A DNA stretch of 64,000 bases from Elysia chlorotica (taxonomy: Eukaryota > Mollusca > Gastropoda > Plakobranchidae), in contig RQTK01000881.1 of assembly GCA_003991915.1 (NCBI GenBank), positions 1-64,000 of the forward strand, read 5' to 3'. A program made the position numbers and the translations under genes. How positions within the stretch are numbered: position 1 is the first letter of the stretch; the number at the start of each line of letters is the position of its first letter. Positions 9,500-22,100 of the stretch are shown here, piece after piece. The notes beneath the pieces are model-generated. The model worked only from the letters and a program-made list of their open reading frames with translations, did no database searches and was not told the DNA's origin.

Positions 9500-12000
9500 T
9501 TTCCATTAAAAAAAGAAAAAGGATGTGAAGATAGACAATCATTTCTTGATAATCACATAGTGCTGCCTCTCTGGGCACAATCTCTTACTCCAACTCCATA
9601 GTAAGTTAGAAGTTTATTCTAACTATAATCAAATCTTTCTTGAGACCTAGAAAAAGTCACACTAGTTGAGAATTTCACTTTTTTTTACTTTTTACCAAAT
9701 AATTTTATTTGAACAAAAATACACTGAATTTACTATTTACACCCACAGTAATATTTGGACAGAAATATACACCATATTTAATATGTACACCCACAGTAAT
9801 ATTTGAACAGAAAAGTGCATGACAATATTGAGAAATAAATATCCATACACCCCCTAGGCCTACTAAGTATTATTAATTGTTTACAGAGTTTTTGGCACTC
9901 TTACAGTTTATTGATTTATAAGTTTACAATACATAGCATCAACTATACATATTTTCAAAATATATATCGATTTATAATTTATTTAAAATTGTAAGCTACA
10001 CCCTAAGGATTTTTTACTTTTAAAACTCATTGCCGAGTCTGGTATACTTCCTCAACAAAATAGAGTGAATTCAAAGGGGTCAGTAAGATTACCAGTGTCT
10101 TATTCTTAACTCAAGTAGAACATCAACATGTGTGGTCGGTCGAGTTTGCAGTGGGGCGTTCGAGTGAACGTGTGAAATCATTGGAGCAGTTTGATTTGAG
10201 TGTAAAGAACGAAAACCCTGTATTTTCTTAAGAGCGTCTCAATATGCCTTATAATGAATGGTTCGTTTTTTGTTTGTTAATGGCACCGCGAAAGTTGCTT
10301 TCTTTAGAAAGAAGAAATTGGAAGCTTATTGGGATAGGACACTAGGTAAGTGCGTGTACATGTGTAGGGATGAATGTATGAGTTAAAGCTTACTGTCCAA
10401 TACATCATCATGGCATGCCGATTGGCCTCGGTTTAAGAGAACTTCGAATTATCCGATTTTGTTTTGGGAGGTGTCCACTGTATGTAGACCTAGGGGTAAA
10501 ATGCATAAACATGACGTAACGTACGTCTCGTCGTAAGACTTCTTATCCTTATATAGTTGCGACGAGACGTAAGCTACAAGTGTATTCTATCCCTAGATCT
10601 ATAGATCCTATTTGTTGTTGTTATCGAAATTAGGTTGTACTTGATTTTCAGTAGATATTTTCGGAACAAGTTTACCTGTTTTATGTACATCTTTGATTTC
10701 GATAGTTCTAACCACCAGCCAGTTTTTTAAAAGAAACTATTATCCAAAATTGATTATTTCGGAGTGTTTGAGGAGATTCTAGATCTAGGTATCCATCTTT
10801 CCGATTGATGCTACAAGTTCTTTACTGTAAGAAGTGTAGGCTACTAGAAGCTTTCACAAATAATGGCGGCAATATTGGTTATATTAACTTAGTGTTTCAC
10901 AGTACGAAAATCGAGATCGATCCAATAAATTATTCTTAGTTTCGGTAATTATTTCATATCTAAGACAAAGAAGAATTGAAATCTAATAAGTATAATTAAT
11001 TGGATATATGGTGCGCTTATTTTTTTCATTACAGAACTCGAAAGCATTTTATATTTTGTGAGCATTGCTGTAAGCGACGCTAGATTAGCGTTTCTTTCGG
11101 TTCGATAAATCGATACTGCACAGCTAGAAGATGTAGGACCCCCCCCCAAGCAACTTGGCTAAACGCGAGCGAGTCCCAACACTTACTTCTGACAATTTTA
11201 TGTGCTGCTACACAGAGACAGAACGGGGGTATCAAGATTTGAAAGAACACTGAGAAAAGCGAATACATCCGGACATCACCCTTTATACATTTTTTTAATT
11301 GACAAAAAAAAGGTATAGGCCCCTACATGTAGGCTACTTTACAAAAAATAATATCTGATGTTACTGTAGCCTACGCGGTAATCCCGATTACTGTCGATAA
11401 AAACAAATAATTTAAAACAGAATAGCAATCGCAAGAAAAAATATTTATAGCTGGCCTTAAACTGAAAAAAAAAAAAACACATGATTATGTCTGAACAAAA
11501 CTCTGATAAACAAAAAAAAAAAAAAAACAAAAAAAAAAAACGGGGATATCAGGAGCAGTGCGTCTGTGTGACAGAAATTCCTTTTTATGTGTTATGTACT
11601 GACATTTAGTTTATCAGGAGCTCTAGTGAACAATCCTTATTGCCCTTACCCGTTGTGTGGAATACGTTAAATTTGTACTTCGTGTATCAGAGTATCCACA
11701 GCAAACTGAATGTGCATTTCCAACCAGGCGCCTATAGACTGGCTGGGCTCGAACAAATGAAGGACCATTCACGCCACTTTATTTAATTAATAGGGTTATG
11801 CAGCTTGTTTCCGTATATGTATTTCCATAATAACTTCAAATTATAATACGTTTTTTTTTCATCCTTTTTATAAATGGCGACTGTGATAGCGAGCATACCA
11901 GTAACATTCAAGTTCTGCCACACTGTTACGTAACAAAGTAATCTAGGGGAAGTTATACAAATCTATGAATCGAGTAAACATAGATATAGTTTCACTTTTG
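9500..12000. other. no gene seen; one stem-loop
   Basis: AT-rich, with poly-A runs at 11469-11482 and 11512-11540 and a stem-loop at 10522-10571. A short SINE-body-like phrase (cccaacacttacttctgaca...atgtgctgctacacagagac) lies at about 11175-11220. No splice-bounded coding frame was recognised. Confidence 0.4.
10522..10571. repeat. inverted repeat with 12-bp arms
   Basis: tacgtctcgtcg (10522-10533) and its exact reverse complement cgacgagacgta (10560-10571) surround a 26-nt loop. The outer sequence (gtaagct) matches the palindromic units at 5938-6150, so this looks like a third, more divergent member of that family. Confidence 0.6.
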
Positions 12001-12027
12001 TTTGGCGTCTGAAGCAACATAGCGACG

Positions 12028-12209
12028 ATGGATAATCTAGGAATCCAAAACGATTGTTTTCAGCTCACGAAGTGCAGAGTAGGAATAGATCTAGACAAGG
12101 TAAATGACGATGACAACGATTTTGTAATGAGCAATGGATCAGGTGATAGTGACAGTGCAAATGAGGGTCAAGAAGATCTAGAGCCAGATTCCCAGAATGT
12201 AACTCGTTG
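12028..12209 (+). CDS. candidate first coding exon of an unidentified gene
   Basis: ATG at 12028 sits in a good context (gacgATGG). It opens 60 full codons plus two bases before a consensus donor, gtgagt, at 12210-12215. The peptide is acidic and low-complexity in its second half (NDDDNDF, GSGDSDSANEGQEDLEPDS). It ends in phase 2, so it does not join TIPIN exon 2 (18644), which needs phase 1, and the sequence at 16016 would give a stop. I could not find its second exon. I do not recognise the product; it may also be a chance open frame. Confidence 0.35.
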
Positions 12210-12550
12210 GTGAGTTTATTATAATTATAAATCGTAAATAAAATTAATCCCAACACAATTCTCAGATCTAAATAAACTTGTTGTTATAGTTTTATCAATA
12301 AAGTACATTCATTTCCCTATATTATGCCACAAAAATGAAGTCTCTAGCTTTACGTTCTTTGGCTCACAATTTCCATTTTAGGTTACCAATCCTAACAAAA
12401 AAACTGTTTAAAAATTAATTCCGGCTTTTAATAATAGAAAAAGATTAAAATGTAGGCAGTATGAAAAGTTGTTATTCAGTTTAACAGCAGGCATCTTAAG
12501 CCACCCCCGTAGTTTCTAGGCTGTTCCAGTTGCATTATTGCACATTTTGT

Positions 12551-12740
12551 GAGCGAGTGAGTTGATTTTTACGACATGTCAGCACAGTAACGGCTATGTT
12601 GTGCCCATGATGTCCTAAGACAGTTTTAAAATGCAATATACTAGTAGCAACGGTGACTCCTTTATCTCTCTTCTGAGTATTAAAGGCGTTTTTATAAAAT
12701 GTTTGCGTAAAAGGTTTCGTTAAAACTAAAGGGTTTACAA
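12551..12740. repeat. dispersed repeat, copy 1 (pairs with 13449-13612)
   Basis: Shares ordered phrases with 13449-13612: gagtgagttg.ttttta, cagcacagt, tagtagcaac.gtgact, tatctctct and ttaaaa.t.aagggtt. It begins like the 3' module of the SINEs (gagttg...tttacga...gtcagcac), so it may be a distant relative. Confidence 0.5.
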
Positions 12741-13448
12741 CATATATTGCATATTTTGTAAAATTTAAAACAATCTTTTCAAACCAATATCTCTGGTATG
12801 GGTAGCTTACCGAAAAAACGCAATGAGATATGGGGTCACGAAGTAAACACTGGGTGTGTTTTTTTAATAGTTAACTATGACAGAAAATGTATATATGGAA
12901 TTACAGTCAATTAAGTTACTGGTGTCCCGATTAGCTTTGTTGGAAGCTACTTTTGTTTTAGTTTGACGATTCAAAATTTTTAATTCACTCAACTGTGTGC
13001 TAAAATTTTAGGACCTTTTTAGTTACTAGTAAAGTGTATTCAATATTTGTTTTATATTTTGTTTTAAATCACCATCAGGATTAGTTTATTATATATACGT
13101 GTATATGCATTTACCCAGTTTGCCGTGACAGATTGACTCAGCGTTTAAAAACTTTTTCAAACTTTTCCGATTGAATATTGGTATATTTGTCTCACTCTTT
13201 CCACCGTTAATATTCACTTGTATAATTTTTGTCTCAGGGTTTTCAAAGTTCCACGTTTATATATTCATATTTTTTCTTCGGGTTTGTAATAATTGAACAG
13301 TGTTTCTGACACCGCAAAACAGTTTTATGTGTTTTCGCAGGGCTTTCAACCTTTAATGAGTGTTCATATTTGTATTTTGGACACAATTTCCACACTTTCA
13401 ACATTGATATGTATGTATACACAGTTTGTAAAACTGGGTTTGTAACCT

Positions 13449-13612
13449 GAGTGAGTGAGTTGTTTTTACAGCACCTCAGCACAGTGACCATGACGTCCGA
13501 AGACAGTAAATGCATAAATAGTAGCAACAGTGACTTATCTCTCTGAGTAGTACAAACAAAAATTGCGCGTTACAAGTTTGGTTAAAAGTGAAGGGTTGAT
13601 TGATTATTTGGT
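13449..13612. repeat. dispersed repeat, copy 2
   Basis: Second copy of the repeat at 12551-12740, in the same orientation and about 900 bp away, with many substitutions and small indels. No tRNA-like head is visible. Confidence 0.5.
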
Positions 13613-14144
13613 ATACCCAGTCCACCGTAATAGGCGATCTCAGGGTCTCTAATCTAGCAAGTGAAGTGTATACAGTAGTTTAAAAGATCCACATGTAGGA
13701 TTATCACATTTAAATTTTATTATATACACCAATGTTCTTCAGGTACCTAAGAAGACGCTGAGGACTAACATAAGTAAATATGCTCTCTAGTCGACTAGTG
13801 GCTTGGAAGCCAGGTACATGTACACATTTCTTTCTCGGTAAAAAAAACGGACAATCAACCAGAATGTTATGTTTGTTCTTGTTTGTCTGATTTCTAGATT
13901 AATTACTCATCTGGAAAAAAAAAAGTTTCTCGCGTTGGCAGTCTGCTATGCTAGTCCATCCAAAACAACTAGCGTAACACCTATAATTTTAGAGGACCAG
14001 CAATCTTAGTAGAATACGATGCTGATATTACAAAGCTGCGTCTAAATAAAATAAAAAAAACACATAGCCTACATAAGAACAAACATTGATTTTGTTGTTT
14101 TATACGTAATTGCTCTTTAAACTTTAATTAAAATGACCACACTG

Positions 14145-14149
14145 GTAGG

Positions 14150-14204
<55 letters not shown>

Positions 14205-14213
14205 GTAGATAGG

Positions 14214-14280
<67 letters not shown>
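14145..14280. repeat. microsatellite (GATA)n
   Basis: More than 30 near-perfect GATA units with a short GGTA interruption. The minus-strand open frame of repeating Ser-Ile-Tyr-Leu is an artefact. Confidence 0.95.
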
Positions 14281-14281
<1 letters not shown>

Positions 14282-14575
14282 GTCACTGCATGAGGTAGTT
14301 ATCGTAGGGGAGCTTACTCCTAGATCATTTGTGAAACGCGCGAGCTCTGAACTGATAGGTACATCACTACAATAGTACAAAACTGTACAATCTACATTCA
14401 CTAGATCTAGCTGATCTACATGTAGGCTACTGGTAAGTGGTAGAAATATAGAAATACTGACGAAGAATTTTAGATTTGCTAGATGTTAGCTTTAGATCTA
14501 AATAATTATTGTAGATCTCTATGTTAGATACTAAGCATACTATTATATTCTAGTAAGCTAGATAATCCCTTGGCA

Positions 14576-14976
14576 AGGCCTGTGAACTATAGATCAATAC
14601 AAAGAAGAAGAAGAAGAAGAAGAAGAAGAAGAAGAAGAAGAAGAAGAAGAAGAAGAAGAAGAAGAAGAAAAAGAAGAAGAAGAAAAAACAAAAACAAGAA
14701 AAAGAAAAACAAGGAGTAGGAAGAGGAGGGTGAGAAAAAAGGAGTTATTAACAGATTCTCACTGTTGCTCAATGAATTGTTCATATTGATGCAACTGGTT
14801 TGTTTACAATGATTTAGCACTAGCAGCAGCACTGGCCAGTTATCTTAGCCTGTGTTATGGCGGCGGCTGTTCGTTCTTCGCGGGCCGCGTCACGTGACCT
14901 CGCTGTAGGCCCCTGGTCTACATATAGTTATTTGCGATCAGTTATCGTAGGCCTGTGAACTATAGATCAATACAAA
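14576..14976. mobile_element. segment bounded by 28-bp direct repeats, with (GAA)n and a CpG-rich block
   Basis: The same 28 bases (starting aggcctgtgaactatag) occur at 14576-14603 and 14949-14976. Between them are (GAA)n at about 14604-14690, A/G-rich spacer, ordinary sequence, and a CpG-rich block at about 14850-14915. On the minus strand this reads as an insert with a GC-rich 5' part and a (CTT)n tail. It could be an insertion with a long target duplication, or a tandem duplication. Confidence 0.5.
14850..14915. promoter_or_regulatory. CpG-rich block with palindromic E-box
   Basis: An unusually CpG-dense stretch for this window, with atggcggcggctg at 14857 and a tcacgtgac E-box (CACGTG) at about 14890-14898. 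It lies inside the direct-repeat-bounded segment and 1.2 kb upstream of TIPIN. It could be a captured promoter fragment or a TIPIN-proximal promoter; neither is shown. Confidence 0.25.
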
Positions 14977-15704
14977 ACCCGGAAATCTAATAATATGTTA
15001 GGCTATCTATATAAAAAATTATGATATGTACGGTTTCTATCTATACATATATCTCCATTTCATTCAAAACTGGGCACTCCTTGAATTTTGTGGTAACTCT
15101 CTCTATCCTTGTCTCTCATATTCGCTTGCTCAGTTTGTCTGTAGATCTGTCTGTCTCTCTCTCTCTCCACTGGTTGACTGAGTAATCGAATCCCACCCAC
15201 TCACTCATGTATCGAATACCGCCCACCCACTCATTTGATCGCCCGCAGACCAGGGACCACAAAAGCCAAAGAGTGCCCAAAACTGCTAAATTTATACACG
15301 GGTACTACTCTAACTGTTTATTCATTCACTGGTACCACTATTATGACTATATTACTGTTTATTCTTACACGAATGTCTGTAGACAAAACTATACAGGTAC
15401 AGTACAACATTCATAAAGCTGTAGTACAGGGAGACTTTTAGTTCCAGAGGAAAAATCCCATTGTGAGCAAGCTTCCGCTTTAGTCATGCCAAGTTAACTA
15501 TCATAAGTGATAACACCACTCAACACATCCAATGTTTAAACATAAATTACCTCCTTTTTAGCAATAAAATTAAAGGGACTCAGGAGCCTTATGTCTTTAG
15601 CACATTGGTTTTGGTATATTTGTTGTTGTTGCTCTTGGTATTCTCTTCTCTGTGCAGTTTTAGGCATATATACAGTACAGTAATGCCCTCCTCCTCTCTC
15701 TCAC

Positions 15705-15710
<6 letters not shown>

Positions 15711-15769
<59 letters not shown>
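15711..15769. repeat. microsatellite (CT)n
   Basis: Uninterrupted TC dinucleotides about 350 bp upstream of the TIPIN start codon. The Arg-Glu and Ser-Leu open frames across it are artefacts. Confidence 0.95.
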
Positions 15770-15773
<4 letters not shown>

Positions 15774-16104
15774 GCCACTTCCTTCCTGCTAAATAGCGAA
15801 GTGACAAGACCTCGCCTGTTACAATTACAATATAATATTAAATGTTTAACTTATTCTAGATTTAGTAGGCTATAAATTTAGATTAAAATGTAGAATGAGG
15901 TTAATTAAAAAATTAATCATTTAGACCTAATGCATTTTGGCGTTACAATTTAGATCCAGCCTGTTTTTTGAATCTTTGATAATTTTATTCATTATTATAC
16001 AAATTTACTATCTAGGTAAATCTCGAAAAAGCCTTAAAAGGAAAGATTCCAAGCTCTGCCTTCACTTCAGTTGTCACTATCAGCGGAGTCTTTGGAGCCT
16101 CAAC

Positions 16105-19100
16105 ATGGATACAGTACCATTAGAAATGGATGATATTTTTGGGGATTATGACGGCGAAAGCGATGGTGAAGGAGGCTTCAATCCGTCACGACTTCCAGAT
16201 TTAGAGGATGAGTTAGAGCCAATGAGAGACATGAGGCAGGATGACGATGATCAGGGAGAGGACACAGAGGAAATAACAGGTTGGTAATGGTTTCAAAACT
16301 AAGATGGCCTGTTTCTAAGGCTATATGTATCATGCGGTGTGTCAAGATATCCTTTTTGCTGCATGGAGTACATTCTAAAAATTATGCCACATTTTTATTG
16401 GTTGTAAAAGTTCTTGTCTCGTAGAAATCATGATTAATCTTTTGGTCGCAGAATATAATTTACTTCTATTCTAATGTTTAAAGGTTTAAACAGGTTAGAA
16501 ATTAAAATGGTGCATCGTGTAATTACATTGCTTATAAACTATCAGCAAACCTAACAAACGCCTTATGGCTTATAATTGAAAACGAAATATTTTTTAAATC
16601 ACCCATATACTTTGTATAGGCAATTTTGCACAATTTTTTTCTTTAGTTCTTCTTTTACCTTCCCAGTTTGTCATGTCCTACAAAAATTAAAATAGGTATG
16701 AAATAAAGCAGGGTTTTTATCATCTAATGAATTTTGAAACTTTTGAAGAATTCTCAAATGGACTTTTTTTTTTTTTTTGTTTTTTGTTTTTGTTTTGTTT
16801 CAAAGGATTTATTCAAATGGAATTTATAAAAAATCTCAATCACTAAATATATATCAGCCGAAAACCAACCCATATATATTAAAAAAAATAAAAGATGCTT
16901 TTATTGTATGTCGTTTCCCAAAGTCCAACCCTTCGTCCACGTCGTGGGAGGTGGAAACAGAATAAAGTAGGGGATTGCTGGGTTGGGTGAAGTACGGTGT
17001 GGTCTTGTATCACTGAGGCGCTACGCTAGCCGTGAAGGCCAACCCGGGTCACCTCGAAACATTGCTGGCCAACAGGGCTCTGGCAGGGCAGATGGAGCTC
17101 TACATCCGTGGCAGGAAGTCCGTCTAGGAGAATAAACTCTACAAAAACTCTGGCCCTCCAGGTTGGGGGTTATGATATTGGGTTAACACCCCGGACATGT
17201 AAAAAAACAAAATGTTACAGAAACCACAACAAAGAATTCCGACACCTACTTGGTTGAGGAAGTGACCTCTCTAGAAGAGCCTATGACGCGGACTGATGAA
17301 AGCCTTCGGGAAGTCAGTACGCTGACAAATCTTCTAACAACCAAGAACAAGACCAGGATAGGGACCTGGAACATCAGAACCCTATATGAGACCGGGAGAA
17401 GTGCTCAAGTAAGCAAAGAAATGAAGAGATACAACTTGGAAATATTGGGCCTTTGTGAAACAAGATGGACAGGATCTGGAAGGGTAGTTCTCACAAGTGG
17501 GGAAACCATTATTTACTCCGGACTGGCAGAAGGCGAGACACACATGCATGGAGTCGCACTGATGATGTCACATAAGGCTACAGGAGCACTACTTTCTTGG
17601 GAACCACTGTCACCGCGAGTTCTCACCGCTAGGTTTAATTCGAAAGGAAGAAAAGTCACAGTTATACAGTGCTATGCACCCACAAACACAGCAGATATCG
17701 AAGATAAAGAGGACTTTTATGAGCAGATCCAGGCAGCCATAGACAAGACACCACAAAGAGACATGAAGATTCTTATGGGAGACCTGAATGCAAAAGTGGG
17801 AGCTGACAATACAGACCGAGAACTGATTATGGGCAGGCACGGAGTCGGGCAACAAAACGAAAATGGGGAACTCTTCACTGAATTTTGCTCCTTTAATGAT
17901 TTAACAATTGGAGGAACACTTTTTCCTCATAAGAAGTCATCTCAAATGAGGAATTATGGGAAAGAACAAGACAGACTCCAGTTGAGACCGAAATCATGAA
18001 GCGAAAGTGGGGATGGATCGGACACACTCTCCGAAAGCCTGCATCAAACATCACTAGGCAAGCCCTTGACTGGAACCCACAAGGAAAGAGGAATGTAGGT
18101 CGTCCCAAACAATCCTGGAGAAGGAGTGTTGAAGAAGAAGTGAAGGCGTCAGGAACAACATGGGCAGAGCTAATAAGGACCTGCCAAAATCGAGTCCGTT
18201 GGCGGAGCTTTGTTGAGGCCCTATGTTCCTCAAGGAATCAAGAGGCTTAAGTCAAGTTTTATTGTATGTCACAACTTTAGAAGCCTCTCATTATTATATA
18301 GGCAATACCAAACCACATTTTACACTAATTAGAGACAACTCAGCCAATTTTTTCTAACACCTACACAAGCAAGTACAGCACTTTTTTTTTTCTCCTCATA
18401 ACAATTTTAACGCTCAGTAGGCTTAGAGCTACAAGATATATATTGCAAGTTTGTGTTCTTGCATACTCATAGTAAATTGGAGACCTAAGAGTTGTTGGGT
18501 ACTCTTTTTCTCGTTTAGCACAGATTGAAATACATGTGTAGAAAAATTCTGCCCTCATTTATGAATAATTTCCAATATTTTTCCTTTATCATGTTAATAT
18601 TTTGTTGCAACTTAAAATTTTGGGTTTACATCTTTTGATTCAGACAATGCTGAACTTCTTGCAAAACTCAAGAGCTTGAAAGGAGCTTCAAAGAATACAA
18701 CCAAGAGAAGTATGCCAAAACTTGATGCAACACGGTGAGTGGCATAGACTAAAGTTAAATAAATATGAGAGGTTAAAGAAATGCTACTCCATGAAGTACC
18801 ACTTATAAAATATAAAATATTTAATTTTAAAGTGAAAATATTCTAAATTTGATTATGAAAACAATGGAATTACAAGATGGGTAAAGAGTTAATTGACTCA
18901 ATACTGATTAGATCCCCAATATGGTTGGTTTGGTGACTATTGACCCTCTTCCCACCCTCCTTGTCTCATGCATACCCTTAGTTCCGCATTATTTTATAAA
19001 AAAATTTTTAAATACTAAAAGTGGTGGCATCGGGCAAGGTTTTGTCTTAATTTTGGTTCGATCACAGGCTATCCGCGGTTGTGTTGAGCAGGTAGTTGTG

Positions 19101-22100
19101 AGGGCAAGTTTTGACTATAATGTGATTGAATGCGACAGAAGTCGTAGTAACTTCACAGCGCATATAAAATTGATAGATTTTATAAATCTTGGGACCCATT
19201 GTCACATCTCTTAGGAATCTAGGAGAGAGCATATGGAGTAGAAAATCAGGGCAAGGTGCATTGGGGAGGAGGAGGCAGAAGGGAGTAAATGCAAGTTTTC
19301 TCGAAATTTCCCATAGATTCCCCTTTTGACTCTATGTAATAAATATGTCTCTTCATACATATTTTTTCAGGTTGACAGGCGAAAGAGGCATGGCCATTTT
19401 ACCCAAGACTTTTGAACGTGTTCGTTTAAAAGGGAGAAACCATGAGGTAAATTTACTTAGCCTAATCACTTTATTTTTCAAACTTTTTACATATTAGAAA
19501 CTACGTACATGCATGATCTCAGTAACAAATGTCAATCCAACTGTGTATATACATATATATACATATACACCCCCCCTCAGATGTAGATACCTCTAAGGTG
19601 GATAGAATACGACAGTTATGTAACTTGATTGCAGTGTGCATTCCCTTTTTATTATTTAATTCCTCTAATCTTTATATTTATAAAAGTTATAGATTCCTTT
19701 AACACAATTATATTTTCATTGCAGGCAGAGGACCTGAAGATAATAATGCACACTCTACAGCATTGGGGCCACAGACTCTTTCCAAAGATGACCTTTGATG
19801 AAGTTCTTGAGCGGGTGGAGAGACTTGGGGCCAAGAAAGAAGTTCAGGTTTGTAGATGTGTGGCCTTAAGTAGCAAGATCTTTTAAAATTGTGCCCTATG
19901 ATTTACCAGTATTTTTTTTTATAATATTTTAAATTTCACCTGAATTGATTTAGCATCTATTGCCTGAAATATTTTATATGTAGTGTAAGAGGAAAGCAAT
20001 TATCACATTTCATTTTAGTTTTATTGACAGGAGTGAGGTCGAGGACAGTGTTAGAAAATGGATACATATTTATAAATCCTGTGTTGTACATTTAAGTCAA
20101 ATTTATATGATTGGCTATAAAATCGTCGTTTAGGGGTCTAAAAATAAAGAATTACATCTTTGCTACCACAAAATGTTGGTTTGTCATTTGTGTTCTTTAC
20201 TTAGACATGCTTAAAGAAAATCCGCCTGGACATGCCAGTTTTGGAGTCAGATATGATTGGGGAAGAGGAAGAAGACACAGTTCAGCGAGCAGGAGAGGAA
20301 AATGATGAAGAGATCTCGAGAGTGGAAAATCAACAAGACACCAACAGGATGAATGATTCTCACAATGAGGTAGGACATTCCCATATTTTGAACCCTGTTT
20401 TTTTTTTAAGAACATAGAGCCAAATTGCTTTCTCAAGTGCCATGCTATGCTGCGTTGGCAATCATGCCCCTCCACATTATCCTATCCTTCGCTGCTTTTA
20501 ACGCCCCTGACACTTTCCCTACAAAAAGCCATTTTGTTACTCCATAACAATAAATGAACAAAATCCAAGGGTTTGCTGGACTATCACCAAGGGTGGGGAA
20601 AGATAGATTAATGCTTTTTTTTTTTTTTTATTATATGAATTGACATTATGGTTAGAAAGCCATAATTCATTAATTAATAAACTAGGGGAAGACTCACTTT
20701 CCCTTTACCAGTTTTGGTGCTTTGTAGTCATCAATTAAGAAGCCGCATTTTATCAACTGACCTATTTTATTGTTTTTGCTTGGAAAACAGAAATTTAAAA
20801 TATCACATCCCTCAGCAATGGTTTGGTTCAAAGTCGATTCAAAATGTCTCATATAACATTGAAGAGAAGAAGGTGAGAAAAAAATTAACAGTCTTATACT
20901 AGTTATATTTGCCGTCTCAGGGTTTTGGAACAGATTTAACTTAAGATTAGGTCGTGGATTTTTTCTGTGACTCAGCTTTACTCCTAATTGTAAATCTAAT
21001 CTCACCAATTATCACAGCATGACACAACTTGAATATATCTGGGTATACTTGTTGGTGCAATGATAAATTTTTGGAGCAAAACACATAAAGACAAAATGTA
21101 CCTGATCAATATCATTTACAGTTCTCATTTCTCTTTTCTCCCACAAAGCTGACTTTAACCAGGCGTAACTGAATATGTACCATGCGAAATTTGCAAGTGA
21201 TGTAAATCAAGATTTTCAAATGACAAATGCTATTATTATGTATTTTCTTGTTGTCCCTCCAATCTTTATTCAGATAAGTGATGAGGAGCTGGAAGGTCTC
21301 CTCCGAGATCAAGGACAGCCTGTAGCAAGTCAGCCCATAACAACTCCTTCCCAGACGTCACCCTCTGTCAACTCAAATTCTGTAAGTGTTTTAAACAGAG
21401 CACCTTAGAATATAAAAAAAAATTACCAACCTAATTGTTTGTCAGGAGAGGCGAAAAAACTAATTTGATGTAACAGTAAAAAAAACTAAGTTGATTTAAA
21501 AGTAATCTACGTGGAATTTAAGATTTTGTAAAACATGGGAATATATTGATGAAATAGGTTGCACAGAATCTATATTCTCTTCAAAGTAATGGTAAAAGCT
21601 CATTGTAAATTTTTACTAGTAAACACTGTATAACAACTTGACTTTGAATAATTTTGTTTTGATAAGTATAGAAAGATGCATTCTGATCGTCAAAATTACA
21701 GTTAAATTAAGGTTTGATGATAAAAAATTGTTAATATAGGCACACACACACACACACACATGCACACTAACTCACTTGCACTTTTCATTTATTGTCATTT
21801 GTTAAATTATTCAATGAATTTTACTCTTCAGGGTTTGTCAGAGGAGGTCAAGAAAAGGATAGAAGAAAATAAACGTAAAGCCATGGAAAGAAGAGCAGCA
21901 AAGATGACAGCATCCAACAGTAAGAAATAATCCATAGTTTCGATAATAAACCTTGAAAAAGTTTGGCCAAAGAAAGGAAGCACACCTAAAAAAAAAAGAA
22001 AATGGTTACATTTTATTTGAACTGCATTTCTTAACCGAAATTTGAATATTTTATTCCCAATCAAACATTGGTGTTTAGTAGAAAGGGATTCAAAAGATGA

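Noticed and set aside
14117..14401. Minus-strand Ser-Ile-Tyr-Leu open frame
   Set aside because: Translation of the GATA microsatellite.
12028..16279. Joining the 12028 exon to TIPIN as an alternative N-terminus
   Set aside because: The donor at 12210 leaves phase 2. TIPIN exon 2 needs phase 1, and joining to the acceptor-like site at 16015 gives an immediate stop.
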